A DNA stretch of 64,000 nucleotides from Gracilaria domingensis (GCA_022539475.1 VCMS01000039.1:62001-126000), one strand, 5' to 3'; shown: positions 39,730 to 51,663, counted from the first letter of the stretch. The notes: a model not told the origin generated them from the sequence alone. Made by a program: numbers and translations.

Positions 39730-42700
39730 AGATCTGTTTCCTCGACATTCACTCAACGTGTGAAATATCTTTGTTTTTGGAGTGACATCTTTGTGTAGAC
39801 TGGTCAGAAGTGGTGTGTTACAAAAATTGCAAGAATGCGTTCGATGTCAGGATCGCGCATGTGAAGAGTCTTCTTCCGTTTTTGTGCCAAATATTTGCAC
39901 TTCACATGCTTTTCGCCTTATCCTCTTCATGCGGAGCTGGTCTCATGTCATACAAGCAAAAACTATTGTAGCAGCACAGAATGTTCGTCTGTGTGTTGTT
40001 GTTATTTCGCGAGGAAAAATAATATGGATGCTGATAAACAGCTCCTGGTTGCGTAATGCTTGTTTTGGTAATGGCCTTGTTGGTGTGAACAAACATGATT
40101 TGCGAAAGAGGAAGTGACCAAGTCAGTCTCCATTTAAGTGACGGTCTCGAAGGGCTACAGTGTGTGATTCGCCGCTGTCGTTCCGCTCTGTGAGGAGTTC
40201 CTGCATCGGCAGTAGGGGTAGCTTCAGTTTGAAAAAGAGAAAAAAGGCAACGCGTGATTGCAATCTCGGTTAATGCACGACATCATAGCTTGCGTATATA
40301 GAGAGCATCTTGTTAACTTTTTCTTCATTCAATCGTTTCGTTTGTACTGCACGTGTGTGTCTTTTTGGTTCGGGCTCTAGCATGACGGAGCCCATCTGTC
40401 ATGTGGTCCAGCATCGGACGATGTCTTCCAAAATGTATGGTGTAGGGGCAAACTTTGATTGTGAGAAGCACTGTTCCCCTACCGTACGGGTGTTCCAGAC
40501 ACCTGTGTTCGAAGCACCAAAAGTCATCGTGGGACCTGGGTAAGAATTCTTCATTGGCTTGCTTCGAGCGAACGCTTTTCGGTTACAAGTTTATTCTTGT
40601 ATCTCGTCAATTCAAGAAGAGAGAGTTCTGACGTGCCCAGAAAGCTGGAAATGAGGAGTGCCTTTAATAGCGAAGCCTTTTTACCTGGGCATCGCGTAAC
40701 ATGATCATGCAAGTTAACCATGCCGAATTGGCGTTAATGCCATCGATGAATCCTGCGTTTTGTACTTTGACCTGACGAGCTGTTCACACACTTCATGTCC
40801 ATGAGGTGCATCCTCTACGTCAGAAACTGAGTAAACAAGAAGGGCGAGAGATGAAGAAAGTTTTGTGTTTCGAAAAAAGTCAAACATATCCACAGTAAGC
40901 AAGAAGGTGATGCAAACTGATCATTTCCTTATATAGATAGAAAGAAGATAACTTGGACATCCGAAAGTCATGCGCAAGGAACATAAATACGCACGAATCA
41001 ACTTGCGAAGTCCCTTTTTTTCTCATGAACATATGCTTTCAAACGAATTCACTCGTTTAAAGCTAAACTCACAAGGACTCACTGGTATGTGGGTGAGTCA
41101 CCTTGAGAGCTTTGTACAGGTACCGTCGGTACTGGCGACTCGGGCGATTCAACCACGACAAGGTGTTGCTTTGCGCCGTAGATTTCGGCTCTCGACATGA
41201 TTCAATATTCAAGTTTCTCAATGTCCACAGGGCTCCTTTGACAAGCGATCAATGGAACTACTGACCTTAGAATCTTTTCTTACATTCCATTCCATTTATT
41301 CTTTGACAACAATAATCTCTACCAAACAATACAAGGGAAGAAATACGATGTCAGTAATTCGAGTATTACAAAAGGGCATTATTGCCACATGCTTCATTGA
41401 AGCAGCTTCAAGCTTCAAGCATGAAGAATTTTTTCTATTGAACCGTACATGGGGTTCATCGTTTTCTTGGTTATGGTTCAAAGTAAGCAAAAGAAAGGAC
41501 AAAACAATAATTGGTCACATTAGGGAATGGCCGTCAAAGAGTTTGACCCAGAGAAAATAGTAGAGCTCTCCCACACTTTCAAAATGAGCAGTAGAGAACC
41601 ATACATACACCGAAGGAGTTTGAAAAGCTTGTTTCTTTGAGAGACGCACCGGTAGCCTTTTGGCAATTGGCAACGGGTCATAGGTCTTGCTCGCACCCTT
41701 TTCACATTGCCAAATATCAAACATATTTGACTGGAAAGAAAGCAGTTTGTACATGTCGACCAGGCGTAATCAACGATGCTGAGCTTTTTATCATCCAATG
41801 TTCTCTGAGAACTGCCTCAAGAATAATGTACCTACCGCCTCGTCAAACCGTCGATGAGTGACAGTAGCGGAGATAATTAGGAAATGGTCCGAAAGAATGC
41901 TGGGTTTTCCGGTGAGAGAGCGTTTCTTTCACCAGAAACGCAATGTGGTTATGTAGGAATTATGCTAACGCGCCCGTAGTAGAGATAGAGAGAGAAAGAG
42001 GACCATGCTAAAGAGGAAGAAGAAAATTCAAAGTTCTCTATTCCTCATACCGTACGATATGAATGCAATCGTGGTTTGGTCAAGGAATATCGAAAAACAA
42101 GCGAGAAGAAAAAGATCTTCAACTTCTATCTTGTCTCTATGTACTCCTGGGATGAGAAGCTTTCGAGAAGTCCTATGCAGAGAACAAGCTCGGAGTTCAA
42201 TGTTTCTACAATACTTATAGTTTCCACCATAACTGGCATCAGAAGCTGATTTCAACGTTCGCGAATAAATTAAAGTCCTTCACGTACACGGCTTTATGGT
42301 TCTCAATCTGGTTCCTAGTCCACTACAAAAACCTGTTCAAATGGTATTCAAGATGTGGAAGATATTCGCACATCTTTCACTGCGTTCTATTCCCATCCTT
42401 CATTGGTTTCAAAACGAACGAACTTGTATAGTGATATGAATACGACGCGATCGAAACTTTTGCAAGCGACTGTACTGTGGCGAAAGAAGTGAAAGCCACG
42501 TTGTCGAAGTTTTGCACGGGGCTACTCATCAGTTCGAGCCTTTACCTCTGGCGAAAGCCATTTTGATACAAGTACTAACTGGTGACAGTCTTTCGAGAAG
42601 TTTGCAATGCTTTCAGCTGCAGATACGGGTTGAGACGCAGAAGTACTAATCTTCAAGTACATTGCTACGCGATCGACGAGCGCACACCCCCCTACACATT

Positions 42701-43041
42701 GAAAGCCGTGCAATTCTGGGGTCCAGAGCTCGTTCTCCGGAAAGCGGGTGGAAGCGTCTTGAAGTACGGACATGGGATAAGTATAGGAGCAGAGCGCCAG
42801 TCGGAAACTTGGATGGGAAGGGAAAGTGGATCCGTCTACGGCTGTACATTCTGGGCTCTTTGACGGGGAACTGGAAAAGAGTCGAGACATGTAGGTACGA
42901 CCCTTGGTTGATCTTCAGGCTCCTTACAGCGATTCAGCTCCAGATAAAAACTTGGGGGTCAGTGAAATGCCACGTCGGCTCAGATCTGCGAAGGTACGAC
43001 GGTAGCGGCCCCAACGCTACGGTGGAAGTTTGCGGAAAGAG
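39730..43041. other. 3.3 kb without a recognised gene
   Basis: AT-richer DNA with scattered frames of 60-140 codons (such as 40310-40543, 41252-41560 and 42662-43081 plus strand, 42522-42890 minus strand). None shows a known domain, signal peptide or clear codon bias. Parts may be untranslated or decayed pieces of carried genes. Confidence 0.45.
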
Positions 43042-44788
43042 ATGTACGGCGCATCGAGATACGTCTTTCGAAGAACAGTAGCGGCCACCGCGCTGCTTGT
43101 TCCAACGACAGCCGCAGCGTACAACTACAACAAGCATGGCGACGTCAGGCCGTCATGGTGTCAGCAGTACAACGGGCAGTGGGCCGGCACTTGGTATCAA
43201 CGTCTGCTTCCACGCGCGCTTGCTGAGACCGCAGTGCCGCTAGAGAGGCCGAAGAGCATCCGTGAGAGGATTACGAATCGTCTTCCTGAACTGCCAGACA
43301 TTCCGGCGTCGCAGGTGCGAGCATGCGGCCGAGGGGCGGAGAAGATCTTGGTCACATACGGAGATGGCGTGTTTGACATCATCGAGTTTGTCGAGGGCCA
43401 TCCAGGAGGAGATCAAATTCTTCTGGCGGCCGGGGGTCCCCTTGAGCCGTTTTTCGAAACATACGCGCTGCATCAGAAGTTCTTTGTGTACGAAATGTTG
43501 GAAGAAATGCGCGTGGGCAACTTGGTAGCGGATGAACAATGGGACAAGCTGCGGCAGGAAAGGAGCAAACAAGCAGGGCTGGCAGCGTACGCAAACGAAC
43601 CGAAACGAAGCGAGCAGCTGATCGTACGCTCTCAGCGCCCTTTCACAGCGGAGCCGCCCGCAGATGTTCTGGTGGCATCGCAGCTGACACCCAACGATCT
43701 GTTTTACGTGCGCAACCACATGCCGGTGCCCGTGATCGACGGCGAGGACTACGAGCTGGCGATCGTGGGGCTGGACGGCGAAGTGCTCGGCGAACTGACG
43801 CTCGAAGATCTGAAGACCAAGTTCCCGAAGCGTACGGTGGCGGCGGCGCTGCAGTGCGCGGGGAACCGACGGACGGAGCTGAACGAGGTGCGGACGGTGA
43901 AGGGCGGCACGTGGGACGTGGGCGCCATCGGCAACGCCGAGTGGAGCGGCGCACGGCTGACGGACGTGCTCAACTACGTGCAGCAGCAGAGCGGGAAGGG
44001 CGCGTTGGTGGACGGTGTGCAGCACGTGTGGTTCGAGGGCTGGACGAGGACGTTGCGTCGCAGACGCGCTACGAGGCTAGCATCCCGGTGGACGTGCTGC
44101 GCAGGGTGAGCGACGTGGTGCTGGCGTACGAGATGAACGGCGCGGAGCTGCCGCGCGACCACGGGTACCCGATCCGGGCGGTGGTGCCGGGCGTGGTGGG
44201 CGCGCGCAACGTGAAGTGGGTGGGCAAGGTGGTGCTGGCGGCGGAGGAGAGTGCGTCGCACTGGCAGCGCAAGGACTACCGCTGCGTGCGCGGCGTGGAC
44301 GCGGCGGGCGAGGCGGGCGAGGCGGACTACGGCGCGGCGCCGAGCATCCAGGAGATGCCGGTGGTGTCGGCCATCTGCTGGCACGAGGTGGACGCGCGCG
44401 CGCAGCGCGTGGCGCTGGGCGGCTACGCGTTCTGGGCGACGGCAAGGCGATCGTGCGCGTGGAGGTGAGCGCGGACGACGGGCGGTCGTGGACGCGCGCG
44501 GAGCTGCGCGGGCGCACGGTCGGCGCGGCGCGGCACGACGCGTTCGACTGTACGCTGTGGTGCGCGGAAGTGGCGCTGGGCGGCGGAGGCGGCGACGGCG
44601 GTAGCGGTTAGGAGTCCAACCGCGCGGCACATCAGCTGCACGTCCCAACTTGGACGTGCAGCTGATTTGCCGCGCGGCACGCAACGCGGCTTACAACTCG
44701 CAGCCGCGCGGGAAGCGCTACTTGTGAAACACGCGCAAGCTGGGCAACATCTCGTGGCACACGGTGCGCGTAGCGCTCGCAACGTAGA
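43042..44788 (+). pseudogene. SUOX: Sulfite oxidase with cytochrome b5 domain, broken
   Basis: Sulfite oxidase uses molybdopterin and heme to oxidise sulfite to sulfate in the mitochondrial intermembrane space. From the ATG at 43042: a targeting-like N-terminus (RYVFRRTVAATALL), a cytochrome b5 heme domain (residues about 90-165, HPGGDQILLAAGGPLEPFF), the molybdenum domain (FYVRNHMPVP; LQCAGNRR with the Mo-binding Cys; GNAEWSG), then LAYEMNGAELPRDHGYP and VGARNVKWVGKV, and a dimerisation domain ending NISWHTVRV. Frame changes near 44045 and 44435 and an in-phase TGA near 44725 break it, and a hairpin (44619-44680) disturbs the C-terminal region. Much more GC-rich than its surroundings. It probably rides as cargo in the CACTA-like element; sequence error in GC-rich DNA is the alternative. 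Confidence 0.85.
44619..44680. repeat. Hairpin flanked by an 11-bp direct repeat, within SUOX
   Basis: Arms 44631-44645 and 44652-44666 (ATCAGCTGCACGTCC and its complement) form a perfect 15-bp stem with a 6-base loop. CCGCGCGGCAC stands on both sides (44620-44630 and 44670-44680). The right half belongs to the SUOX coding sequence, so the left half looks like a local inverted duplication. Confidence 0.85.
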
Positions 44789-45002
44789 TTCCTGGCAACA
44801 ATAAGGCCGCGCTATAGATACGCGCCGCGTGGCCGCGCGCAACGCGCCGCTGCGCTCCTCCGCTTTTTGCGTAGCGCAGTGTTAGACCGCTGTTGGCTCC
44901 CTTCCACCCCCGTCTCGCCGATCTCTCACCGCTGCCAGAAATGCGCCGCGCAGCCAATCGCCCCCCCCCCGTCCTTCTCCCTCCACTGACGCCCAACAGA
45001 TC

Positions 45003-45497
45003 ATGTTGATCGAGTACAACTACCCCCTCAGTTCGTTTCCGGCGACTACAACCCGTACGCCGCGTACTGCGCGCAGTAATACCGCCGCGTCAGCTCGCAA
45101 AGCCCCCCCCGCAGGCGCCCCCGCCCTCGCCGTATGGCGCGCACGCCACGTACAATGCCGTGGGCGCGCCACAGTCGTTCTCGCTGCCCGCGCCCTTCTA
45201 CGCCGTCGGCTACGATCCGTGCCCGTCGAGAACACCTTTGTCAGCCACCCGCGCGCCATGCTGCAGATGGCGTACCAGCAGGTGGGCGGCGCGTACTGGT
45301 GCAGCCAGCATCAGTCAGTGGACATGAGCTCCTCCATGCTGCCGCTCAACCTGGAGAGCGCGGCCGCCGCGCAGCCGCATGGCGTGCGCGGCCTGCGGCC
45401 CGTGCACCAGTCGCTGGAGCACGTGAGGAAGGAGGTCATGCAGGAGGGGCATAACATGTTCATGAAGTGGCGTACGTGCGGCAGGAACAGAAGTTAG
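45003..45497 (+). pseudogene. GC-rich Pro/Tyr-rich ORF, probably shifted in frame
   Basis: The 164-codon frame has an Arg/Ala-rich first half that is better explained by a neighbouring frame, which reads PPQAPPPSPYGAHATYN and YAVGYDPCPS. The second half (FVSHPRAMLQMAYQQVGGAYWCSQHQ, cut short here) has normal composition. This suggests one gene with a frame change near 45230. No domain is recognised. Its base composition equals that of the sulfite oxidase immediately before it. Confidence 0.4.
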
Positions 45498-46398
45498 TCA
45501 ATGATTAAGCGCGTAAGGCCGTCGCGTTCTGTACACAATGAAGACAATGTCAGCGCATGGTTTCCCGGCAGCACCGCTACGCGCTGCTTTTCTGGATCCT
45601 CCACCGCATACAAACCATCACAAAACTGGCTGCAGCACTTCTCGTGAGCTGCTGTTAGGTCTGATACTAGTTTCAGCTTCTGCTACTCTCTTCATGCTTT
45701 CCTTTTGGCCTCAACATTTCTGAGCTTTTGCCTCGCATCTTGAGATCTCCCGCACTCTTCTAACACCATGGCTCCATTGCTGATCAAACTGGTTTTCAAC
45801 CTGATTCTCTGAACTCGAGTTCATCACGCAAATGCGGAATCGTATATGGAAGACAACTCGTCTCATGTTTGTCTTGGAACTTCTTCAATCTCGAGACTGT
45901 CATTACGTAAGATCTAAATGCGCGTCTTTCTTTTTTTTGCCTTTGTATCTTTCTAACCTGCGAGCTACCTTCATAGCGATTATGCGGCTATAACGCTGGC
46001 CACAAACGTTTCTGACGAACCTGTGTACATTCAATATTGAGACTGTGCAATTGCCGATGAAATATGTGCTTTGGAAAGTGTACGGAACAAGCCGCAATTT
46101 CTTGCAAGGAAAGAAAGTCGAACTTTCTGCGAAGCGAGTTTGTATCGGCACTACCAGCACTGCGGATGTGGAAACAGTAGAAATCAAAGACAGTTCGAGA
46201 AAAAGGTATGTACGAGCAATCGCATCATCTGAAGTCACTTTACGTTCACTTTTTGTCAAGATGTGATACAATTCACATATAACTTTGCGCCATCCATATA
46301 AAGAATGCATAGAAGATACAGGAATGCTATGGGTAGGGGTGGAAAACATAATGTTGTGAATGATCACCCGTGGGGTGCATTGTTGATGTTGTTCATCA
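45498..46398. other. No recognised gene
   Basis: Spacer of ordinary composition between the GC-rich block and the transposon genes. Frames on both strands lack known features. Confidence 0.45.
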
Positions 46399-47385
46399 TC
46401 AGCGCTGGCCTGGGACTCTCTTGCAAATTGAACCACGCGGACGAGTCGTACCACCCGTCAAACCGGATCGACGCCGCGCTCTGCGAGCCCCACGTGCCAT
46501 CTGGGGTCTGGGTAACACTTCACTTCTGTTCAACTGCTGCGTTCTAGATGTACGTTGATGTGGTGTTTGGAGAACCATAGCGCTGTGGGTGCTAGTGGCA
46601 GCAGACGCATCTCTGCGAATATCATCAGGTGCACGTCCTGGTAGTATTTCGTCTTCATTCTCGCGGATTTGCACATTGCCTCGTGCCCCACTCTCATTCT
46701 CAACCTCTCCTGATTGGAACAAATGCTCATTACTGACATTATCTTCAGATCCTTGAATTTCTTGCGCTCTGTTGGAGGTATTTGTCGCTAAGCGAGCTCT
46801 CTCTTCCATGGTCTCCACGACATTAGACGTACCTGGCAACCCAACCGCCTGATGCGAACTCTCTCTTGGGACGGAATAATTCTGAACAACTGGGCTTGAC
46901 CTGCTTGTATATTTCTTGCTTCTAGGCCCACTGTAGTTTCTATCTCTGCGCATGGCCTCCTGAATTAACATATTCACTGCCCATTGGCCTTCCGCATATT
47001 TGAGAACGCGATAATGTTTCTCAATCTTTGACCGAAGCTCAACCAAGATCGTAGGATGTTCTCTCTGAAGTATGCGGTACGTTAACGTTCCAATACCAGC
47101 AAGCTGACGAACGTTATAGACATGCTCACGGATACTGCGCATGACTGACCTCAGAAATTCTTCTGAGAGTGGTTTGATTGCGTCATACTCTCTGTTCTCC
47201 AGTTCTGCGAATTTGCGGTTGAAGATTTCCCTCATGTTGCGCTGTGATCCCTTTCCCTCCGCTCCATACTTATCTTTATGGCGTGACTCAATCCGGGTAG
47301 GAATCGAGATACTCCGTTCCATATTTGGGGGAGGAGCACTGTCGCCAGCGGTGCTGCGGACCAAATCTGAAGATACAGGGTTCAT
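46399..47385 (-). CDS. Possible transposon partner protein (TnpA position), unknown
   Basis: A 328-residue open frame read away from the transposase gene, with 458 bp between the two start codons. The N-terminal half is helical and charged (EIFNRKFAELENREYD..., VRQLAGIGTL..., RSKIEKHYRVLKYAEGQWA), with heptad-like spacing that could form a coiled coil. The C-terminal part is Ser/Arg-rich and ends in a very basic tail (RGARRARRRSG). CACTA elements often encode a second, DNA-binding protein besides Tnp2, so this gene is placed where such a partner could be. That role is inference from position and composition; no homology is claimed. Confidence 0.55.
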   Translation of the reverse strand: MNPVSSDLVRSTAGDSAPPPNMERSISIPTRIESRHKDKYGAEGKGSQRNMREIFNRKFAELENREYDAIKPLSEEFLRSVMRSIREHVYNVRQLAGIGTLTYRILQREHPTILVELRSKIEKHYRVLKYAEGQWAVNMLIQEAMRRDRNYSGPRSKKYTSRSSPVVQNYSVPRESSHQAVGLPGTSNVVETMEERARLATNTSNRAQEIQGSEDNVSNEHLFQSGEVENESGARGNVQIRENEDEILPGRAPDDIRRDASAATSTHSAMVLQTPHQRTSRTQQLNRSEVLPRPQMARGARRARRRSGLTGGTTRPRGSICKRVPGQR

Positions 47386-47843
47386 CGCGAAGAAGTGCAG
47401 CTACAGCCGGGGAGAGAGAAAGCTGCAAGTAATGACTTCGATTGAGACGTCCGAAAGCTGCCTCTGCCAAGAACCAATCTGCAAAGTGCTTCAAGTGCAG
47501 TAGGAAGCAGATTTCTGATACACGAACTGTGAGACAGGGAGTAGATTACGTGAGAAGTTGATGCGGGAATACGAAGAAAGTGAATTGTTACAAAAGTGGA
47601 GCCATCGTGTAGTACGAAACTCTAGGCTCAGGTTCTGAAGAATGAGAATGGAGGGCATGCTGGGCTCTTAAATAGGCGAGCTGTATGTGTACAGTTTCGT
47701 TTCGAAATGGCGCCATTTATGATTCATCTGAAACGAAAACTCAGGGCCCGACTTCAACAAGACACTGACCTTCTCTGTATCCATGAACACACGTACGTTG
47801 GAGAGCATATGCCCTTATTCGAAGCTATTGTAAATCATCGGAA

Positions 47844-50800
47844 ATGAGAAAGGGTTCCAATATGGATGACTCACAACAGCCCGGATCGTCAAAGCGACGT
47901 CGCACAGCACGCCAGCCTTCATCTTCGTCCCAGTGTACTCAATCCACCAGATCTATATATGAGAATTCTTGGGAGAATGATATGAGAACAGGCCAACCAA
48001 GAGATCAAACGATTCACAAAAGGCATGAAGAAAGCTTCGAGAGTCATTCAAGCGGTTCGAAAGACAGCAATCCAGAATATCTTAGTAATGACTTAATTTC
48101 TTCAACACCACTCCATTGTTTTGCACAAGATGCTCCACTCCCTCGAGCAAGCAGTAGTTACTTTAGGCTGCCACGCGCCCCCGATCAATTTCAACAGCTC
48201 AGAATAACTTACAACTCCCGTTCACAGCAAAGAACAACGCAAGAAAATGATCAGAGGCAGACTGGAGGACCCATTGGTGAAATTCTTTCGAGCAGGAGGA
48301 AGAATGCAGTTCACAATTTGGTTCATGTTCAGCCCGAAAATCTATCTGGCCTACAAAGTTCACCAACTCCGTTGGAATTGGCAGTTTTCGATGAGAGCAG
48401 TTACCCCCAGACCCCACATATCGATTTTAGCCATTCTGCCAATCCCATCATTGAATCACTTGAAGAGGAACATGCTCCAGCAGCATCAGATGCAAATAAC
48501 GAAGCAGCTCATGGAAACTCCTCGAAAACTCTAAGTAACTATTCAGTCTCATCACTTCATAACACATACGAGTATTCTTCAACGCAGGAGCATGTGCTTG
48601 TGCATGGCTCTTATAATGATGGAAAGGAAAGGGAACTTCTCAGATTGATGGATATAATTAACATTGTCGAATACAGCGGAATGTCAAAGAACCAGTCTCG
48701 AGCTCTACTCGAAACAAACATTTTGCATTCTCGGTATAGTTACGATGCTTGATTCGACACGCTCTCTCGAAGTCGGCTGTTGGCAAGCATTTTGGTACGA
48801 TGTGTACCGAGGAACATGTGGCGGTGTACACGACGCACAAAAGAGAACAAGAATTCTGCCCCTCTGAGACCTGTGATCGAAACGTCTCTACGAATCGGAA
48901 GTTCTGGTACCGTAAACCCTCCGAGATGTTGAAATCCCTATGTGCTCAGAAAGACTCCTTGTGGGCTCTAATGGACGGTTGTGCCGAAGCAAAGGCCAGC
49001 ATGCAGTCAGGTGGTGTAGAAGAGGGTGGATATATCAAGGACTACTACAGTGGCACATATTTCCGGGAGAGGTTCGGGAGGATGGTACTCCGTTGGGAAG
49101 CCCGAGGAAGAGTTGTATATCTTTTTGACTTTCTCTTCCGATGGATTTGAGGTCTTCAAAGGACGGAAGACCACCAAATCTTCATGGCCAATGATATTTG
49201 TTGTTCTCATCTTCGACTGCAGCCTTCGCTTTCAGGCATCGAACACATTGATAACAGCATTTGCGCCAGGGTCACATGACCAAACATTGTTCGACAGCTT
49301 CTTGCAACCAGTTGTTGCGGATCTCAGAGAACTCGAAAACGGTATCAGCGTGCACTGTGCTGATGGAAAGCGGAGGATGTTGTATGCGTTTGTACTGTTT
49401 ATCACAGCAGACTGGCCTGCAGCCAGTAAACTCATTGGCATGAAAGGTCACAACGCGCAGCATCCTTGTCGAAGGTGCAAGAAAGAGGCGAAAAGGGTTG
49501 GAAACTCTTTGCGCTTACTACCGGAGCTGGGAACAAAGAATAGAAAGCAAGCCATGACAGGAGAGCTTTTAGGGGAGCGAAGCGCATGGATTACATCCGA
49601 ATGCCCGCGCCAAAGAACACATCAAGAGGTGGCGGATGTTTGGAGGAGGCTTAAGTCAAGGACATCACTGCTTAGTGGTGCCCAACTAGAGATGTTGAAG
49701 AAAAGCACTGGTGTGAAGAGATGTCCAGAGGTATCAAAACTCTCTATCGATGTGGTGAAAGGAACTCCGTATGACCCGATGCACCAATGGCTCCTCGGAT
49801 GGGTGAAGCACGTGACATCGCTTTGTATTGGATCCCACAAACAATGTATCGGAAGAAACTCACCGTTTGTGTTGCGCCGCTCTACAATTCATCACATCAA
49901 CCAATCGTTAACAAGAGGATACCAGGGGTTTCCTGCAGAGTGGGGAAGACCACCGGAGTCTTTCGATTACATTTCAGGTTTTAAGGCGGAGGACTACAAG
50001 AATATTGCCTTGTACTATGGACCTGTCTTGTTCCGAGGACTGGGAATTGATGTTCGCATTAGCAAACTTTGGTATGCAACTTGCAGGATAACGCATATTC
50101 TTTTCGATACAAGCCCTTCGGTGTCGCATATCAAGGAATTAAGAAGTCTTCTGCAGATCGCTCACTCGCTCTTCGTTGAAATTTTCTACGTGAATGAGGA
50201 ACATGCGTTTTGCTTAACGCCAACGACCCACGCTGTTCTCCACTTCCCTGAAATATTACAGGAGTGTGGCCCTCTTCGAAATGTTTCTCAATTCATAGTC
50301 GAGCGGGTGGCAGGGCGACTTGGGGACATGATGACATCTACTAATAGACCCGAGGCCAATCTGTTTCATAAGACGCACACACTCTTTGCTCTCCGTTTGT
50401 TCAATGGCGGCTTCGATAAGAAAATTAACAAGCCTGAACAACATTCGAATATTGAGCGTATTGATGTTGGCAGACACTGGAATACTGAAGGCTGTAATGA
50501 CAAAGCACTCGAGCTGCAGGATCGCAATCAGAACGAGTTATCTGCGGAGAGTAACGAGCTCTCTTCGGATTCTGGAGGCGTTGCTGAGGCAGCAGTGCGG
50601 AGTATGAAAGGCAGGAGTTATTTGGTTCAGGGTTCTGAGCGACTCCGTCAAGCTCTGGACTACGCGCGTGGTGCCCTCTCCGTAACGAGCTATGACATTC
50701 GCATCACAAGCCTCCGACATTTTCCTAAAGCGCTCATATCAGACGGTGATGTTGAGGTCCATTTGGAAGGACGGTCGGAGTATCGACGGCGACTCGCACA

Positions 50801-51230
50801 AGATACACAGCGCGCGCGTCAGCGATGCTGGATAGCTGGAGTGTTTGAAGCGGAGGAGGGTGCACCAGAAATTTCGAACAGCTGTGAGGTTGAAAAAGAA
50901 GTATTCTATGGCTGCATTGATGAAATTTGGAGGGCCAAAGTGTCTTTTCGCCGACCCGGGGAGCAGCTTATCTACACCAGAATGATGAACATGGTGCGCG
51001 TGGATTGGGTTTATGGGATGAAAACAGATCGAATAACTAGAGTGCCCTCCGTCGATCTATCATCGGGACCGAGACGTGGCAGTCTTCGTGATACGAAGCG
51101 CACTGTCGAAGACATCAACTCGATTTCTCACTCAATTGCGTTCCTGGATCATGGTGGTAGGAGGCATTTCTTGGATCCGCGGATGCCAGAATTTGGTAGT
51201 TCGGTACGACTCGGTGGTGTCATTGGGTAG
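47844..51230 (+). CDS. Tnp2-family (CACTA/EnSpm-type) transposase, in three frames
   Basis: The main frame (about 49026-51230) holds the Tnp2 core: LTFSSDGFEVFKGRKT matches the family's GLASDGFNPFG region. It is followed by APGSHDQTLFDSFLQPVV, ITADWPAASKLIGMKGHN and a CRRCKKE zinc pair, then a long C-terminal region. Upstream frames supply a Ser/Gln-rich N-terminus with basic SKRRRTAR (47844-48752) and a part with FCPSETC...KFWYRKP (48749-49150) that matches the Cys-containing stretch before the core. The frame changes near 48750 and 49080 could be introns or breaks; no convincing splice pair was fixed. It cuts and inserts the element through terminal and subterminal repeats. Confidence 0.8.
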
Positions 51231-51663
51231 ACCGTGACTTGAATTAGACCACGTTTTGGCGTGACGATGAAACACATGTGACGAAGACTCGTCACCCATA
51301 GCGTGTCAAAAATGGTGACATTACCTTAGTCACTTATTAAAGTAATTAATAAAAATTATTTTAAACAAAATATTTCAAGTGCGCACTAAATTCTGAAAAA
51401 ATCCAGTGGTTTTTAATGTGCCCCTATTTTTCAAAGTTTTAGCAAAATTATCCACCGTGTATCAACTGCTACATCATCTGCTACATCCATGGGGCAGAAC
51501 CCGTACATCATGTTGCACATCTTTAACCATACCACCCGCCCATCTACCGCGTATCACACGGGTATCTACTGAATATCCAAACATGTCCTTGGAACAGTCT
51601 TAAGAGCATAATCACCCGTACATCACTCGGAATATCCGTCGCATATCCACATGCCTCTCTGGG
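51231..51663. repeat. Right subterminal repeat region of the CACTA-like element
   Basis: After the transposase stop there is an AT-rich 3' region and then degenerate units of CATCATCT, CCGTACATC and ATATCC up to 51663, mostly inverted relative to those at 31960-32100. This array ends at the point where the gypsy protease sequence resumes. Confidence 0.6.

Larger units (their letters stand above)
31953..51663 (+). mobile_element. Giant CACTA-like (Tnp2) transposon carrying host-type genes, about 19.7 kb
   Basis: It splits the gypsy element between protease and linker. The left end begins GTAGATTTAGTGGATATCC; the right end, read inward, begins CCCAGAGAGGCATGTGGATA. The ends share GTGGATAT.CG and are followed by degenerate 12-20-bp repeats (GATATCCG, GATGTACGGG types), as in CACTA subterminal arrays. 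A Tnp2 transposase gene (47844-51230) and a divergent partner ORF (46399-47385) lie near the right end. Between them and the left end are a membrane protein gene, a FUN14 gene, a sulfite oxidase and a GC-rich ORF, all damaged. Target duplication and exact ends could not be fixed. Confidence 0.65.

Noticed and set aside
43974-44684. Long minus-strand Arg/Ala/Pro-rich frame opposite SUOX
   Set aside because: Composition artefact of very GC-rich coding DNA; the plus strand has the recognisable domains.
44700-44790. TGA at a position where sulfite oxidases have Trp, and TGAs in the membrane gene: a code with TGA as Trp?
   Set aside because: folB ends at TGA, TAA and TAG also interrupt other carried genes, and intact genes use TGG for Trp. 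Decay of carried genes explains the stops better.
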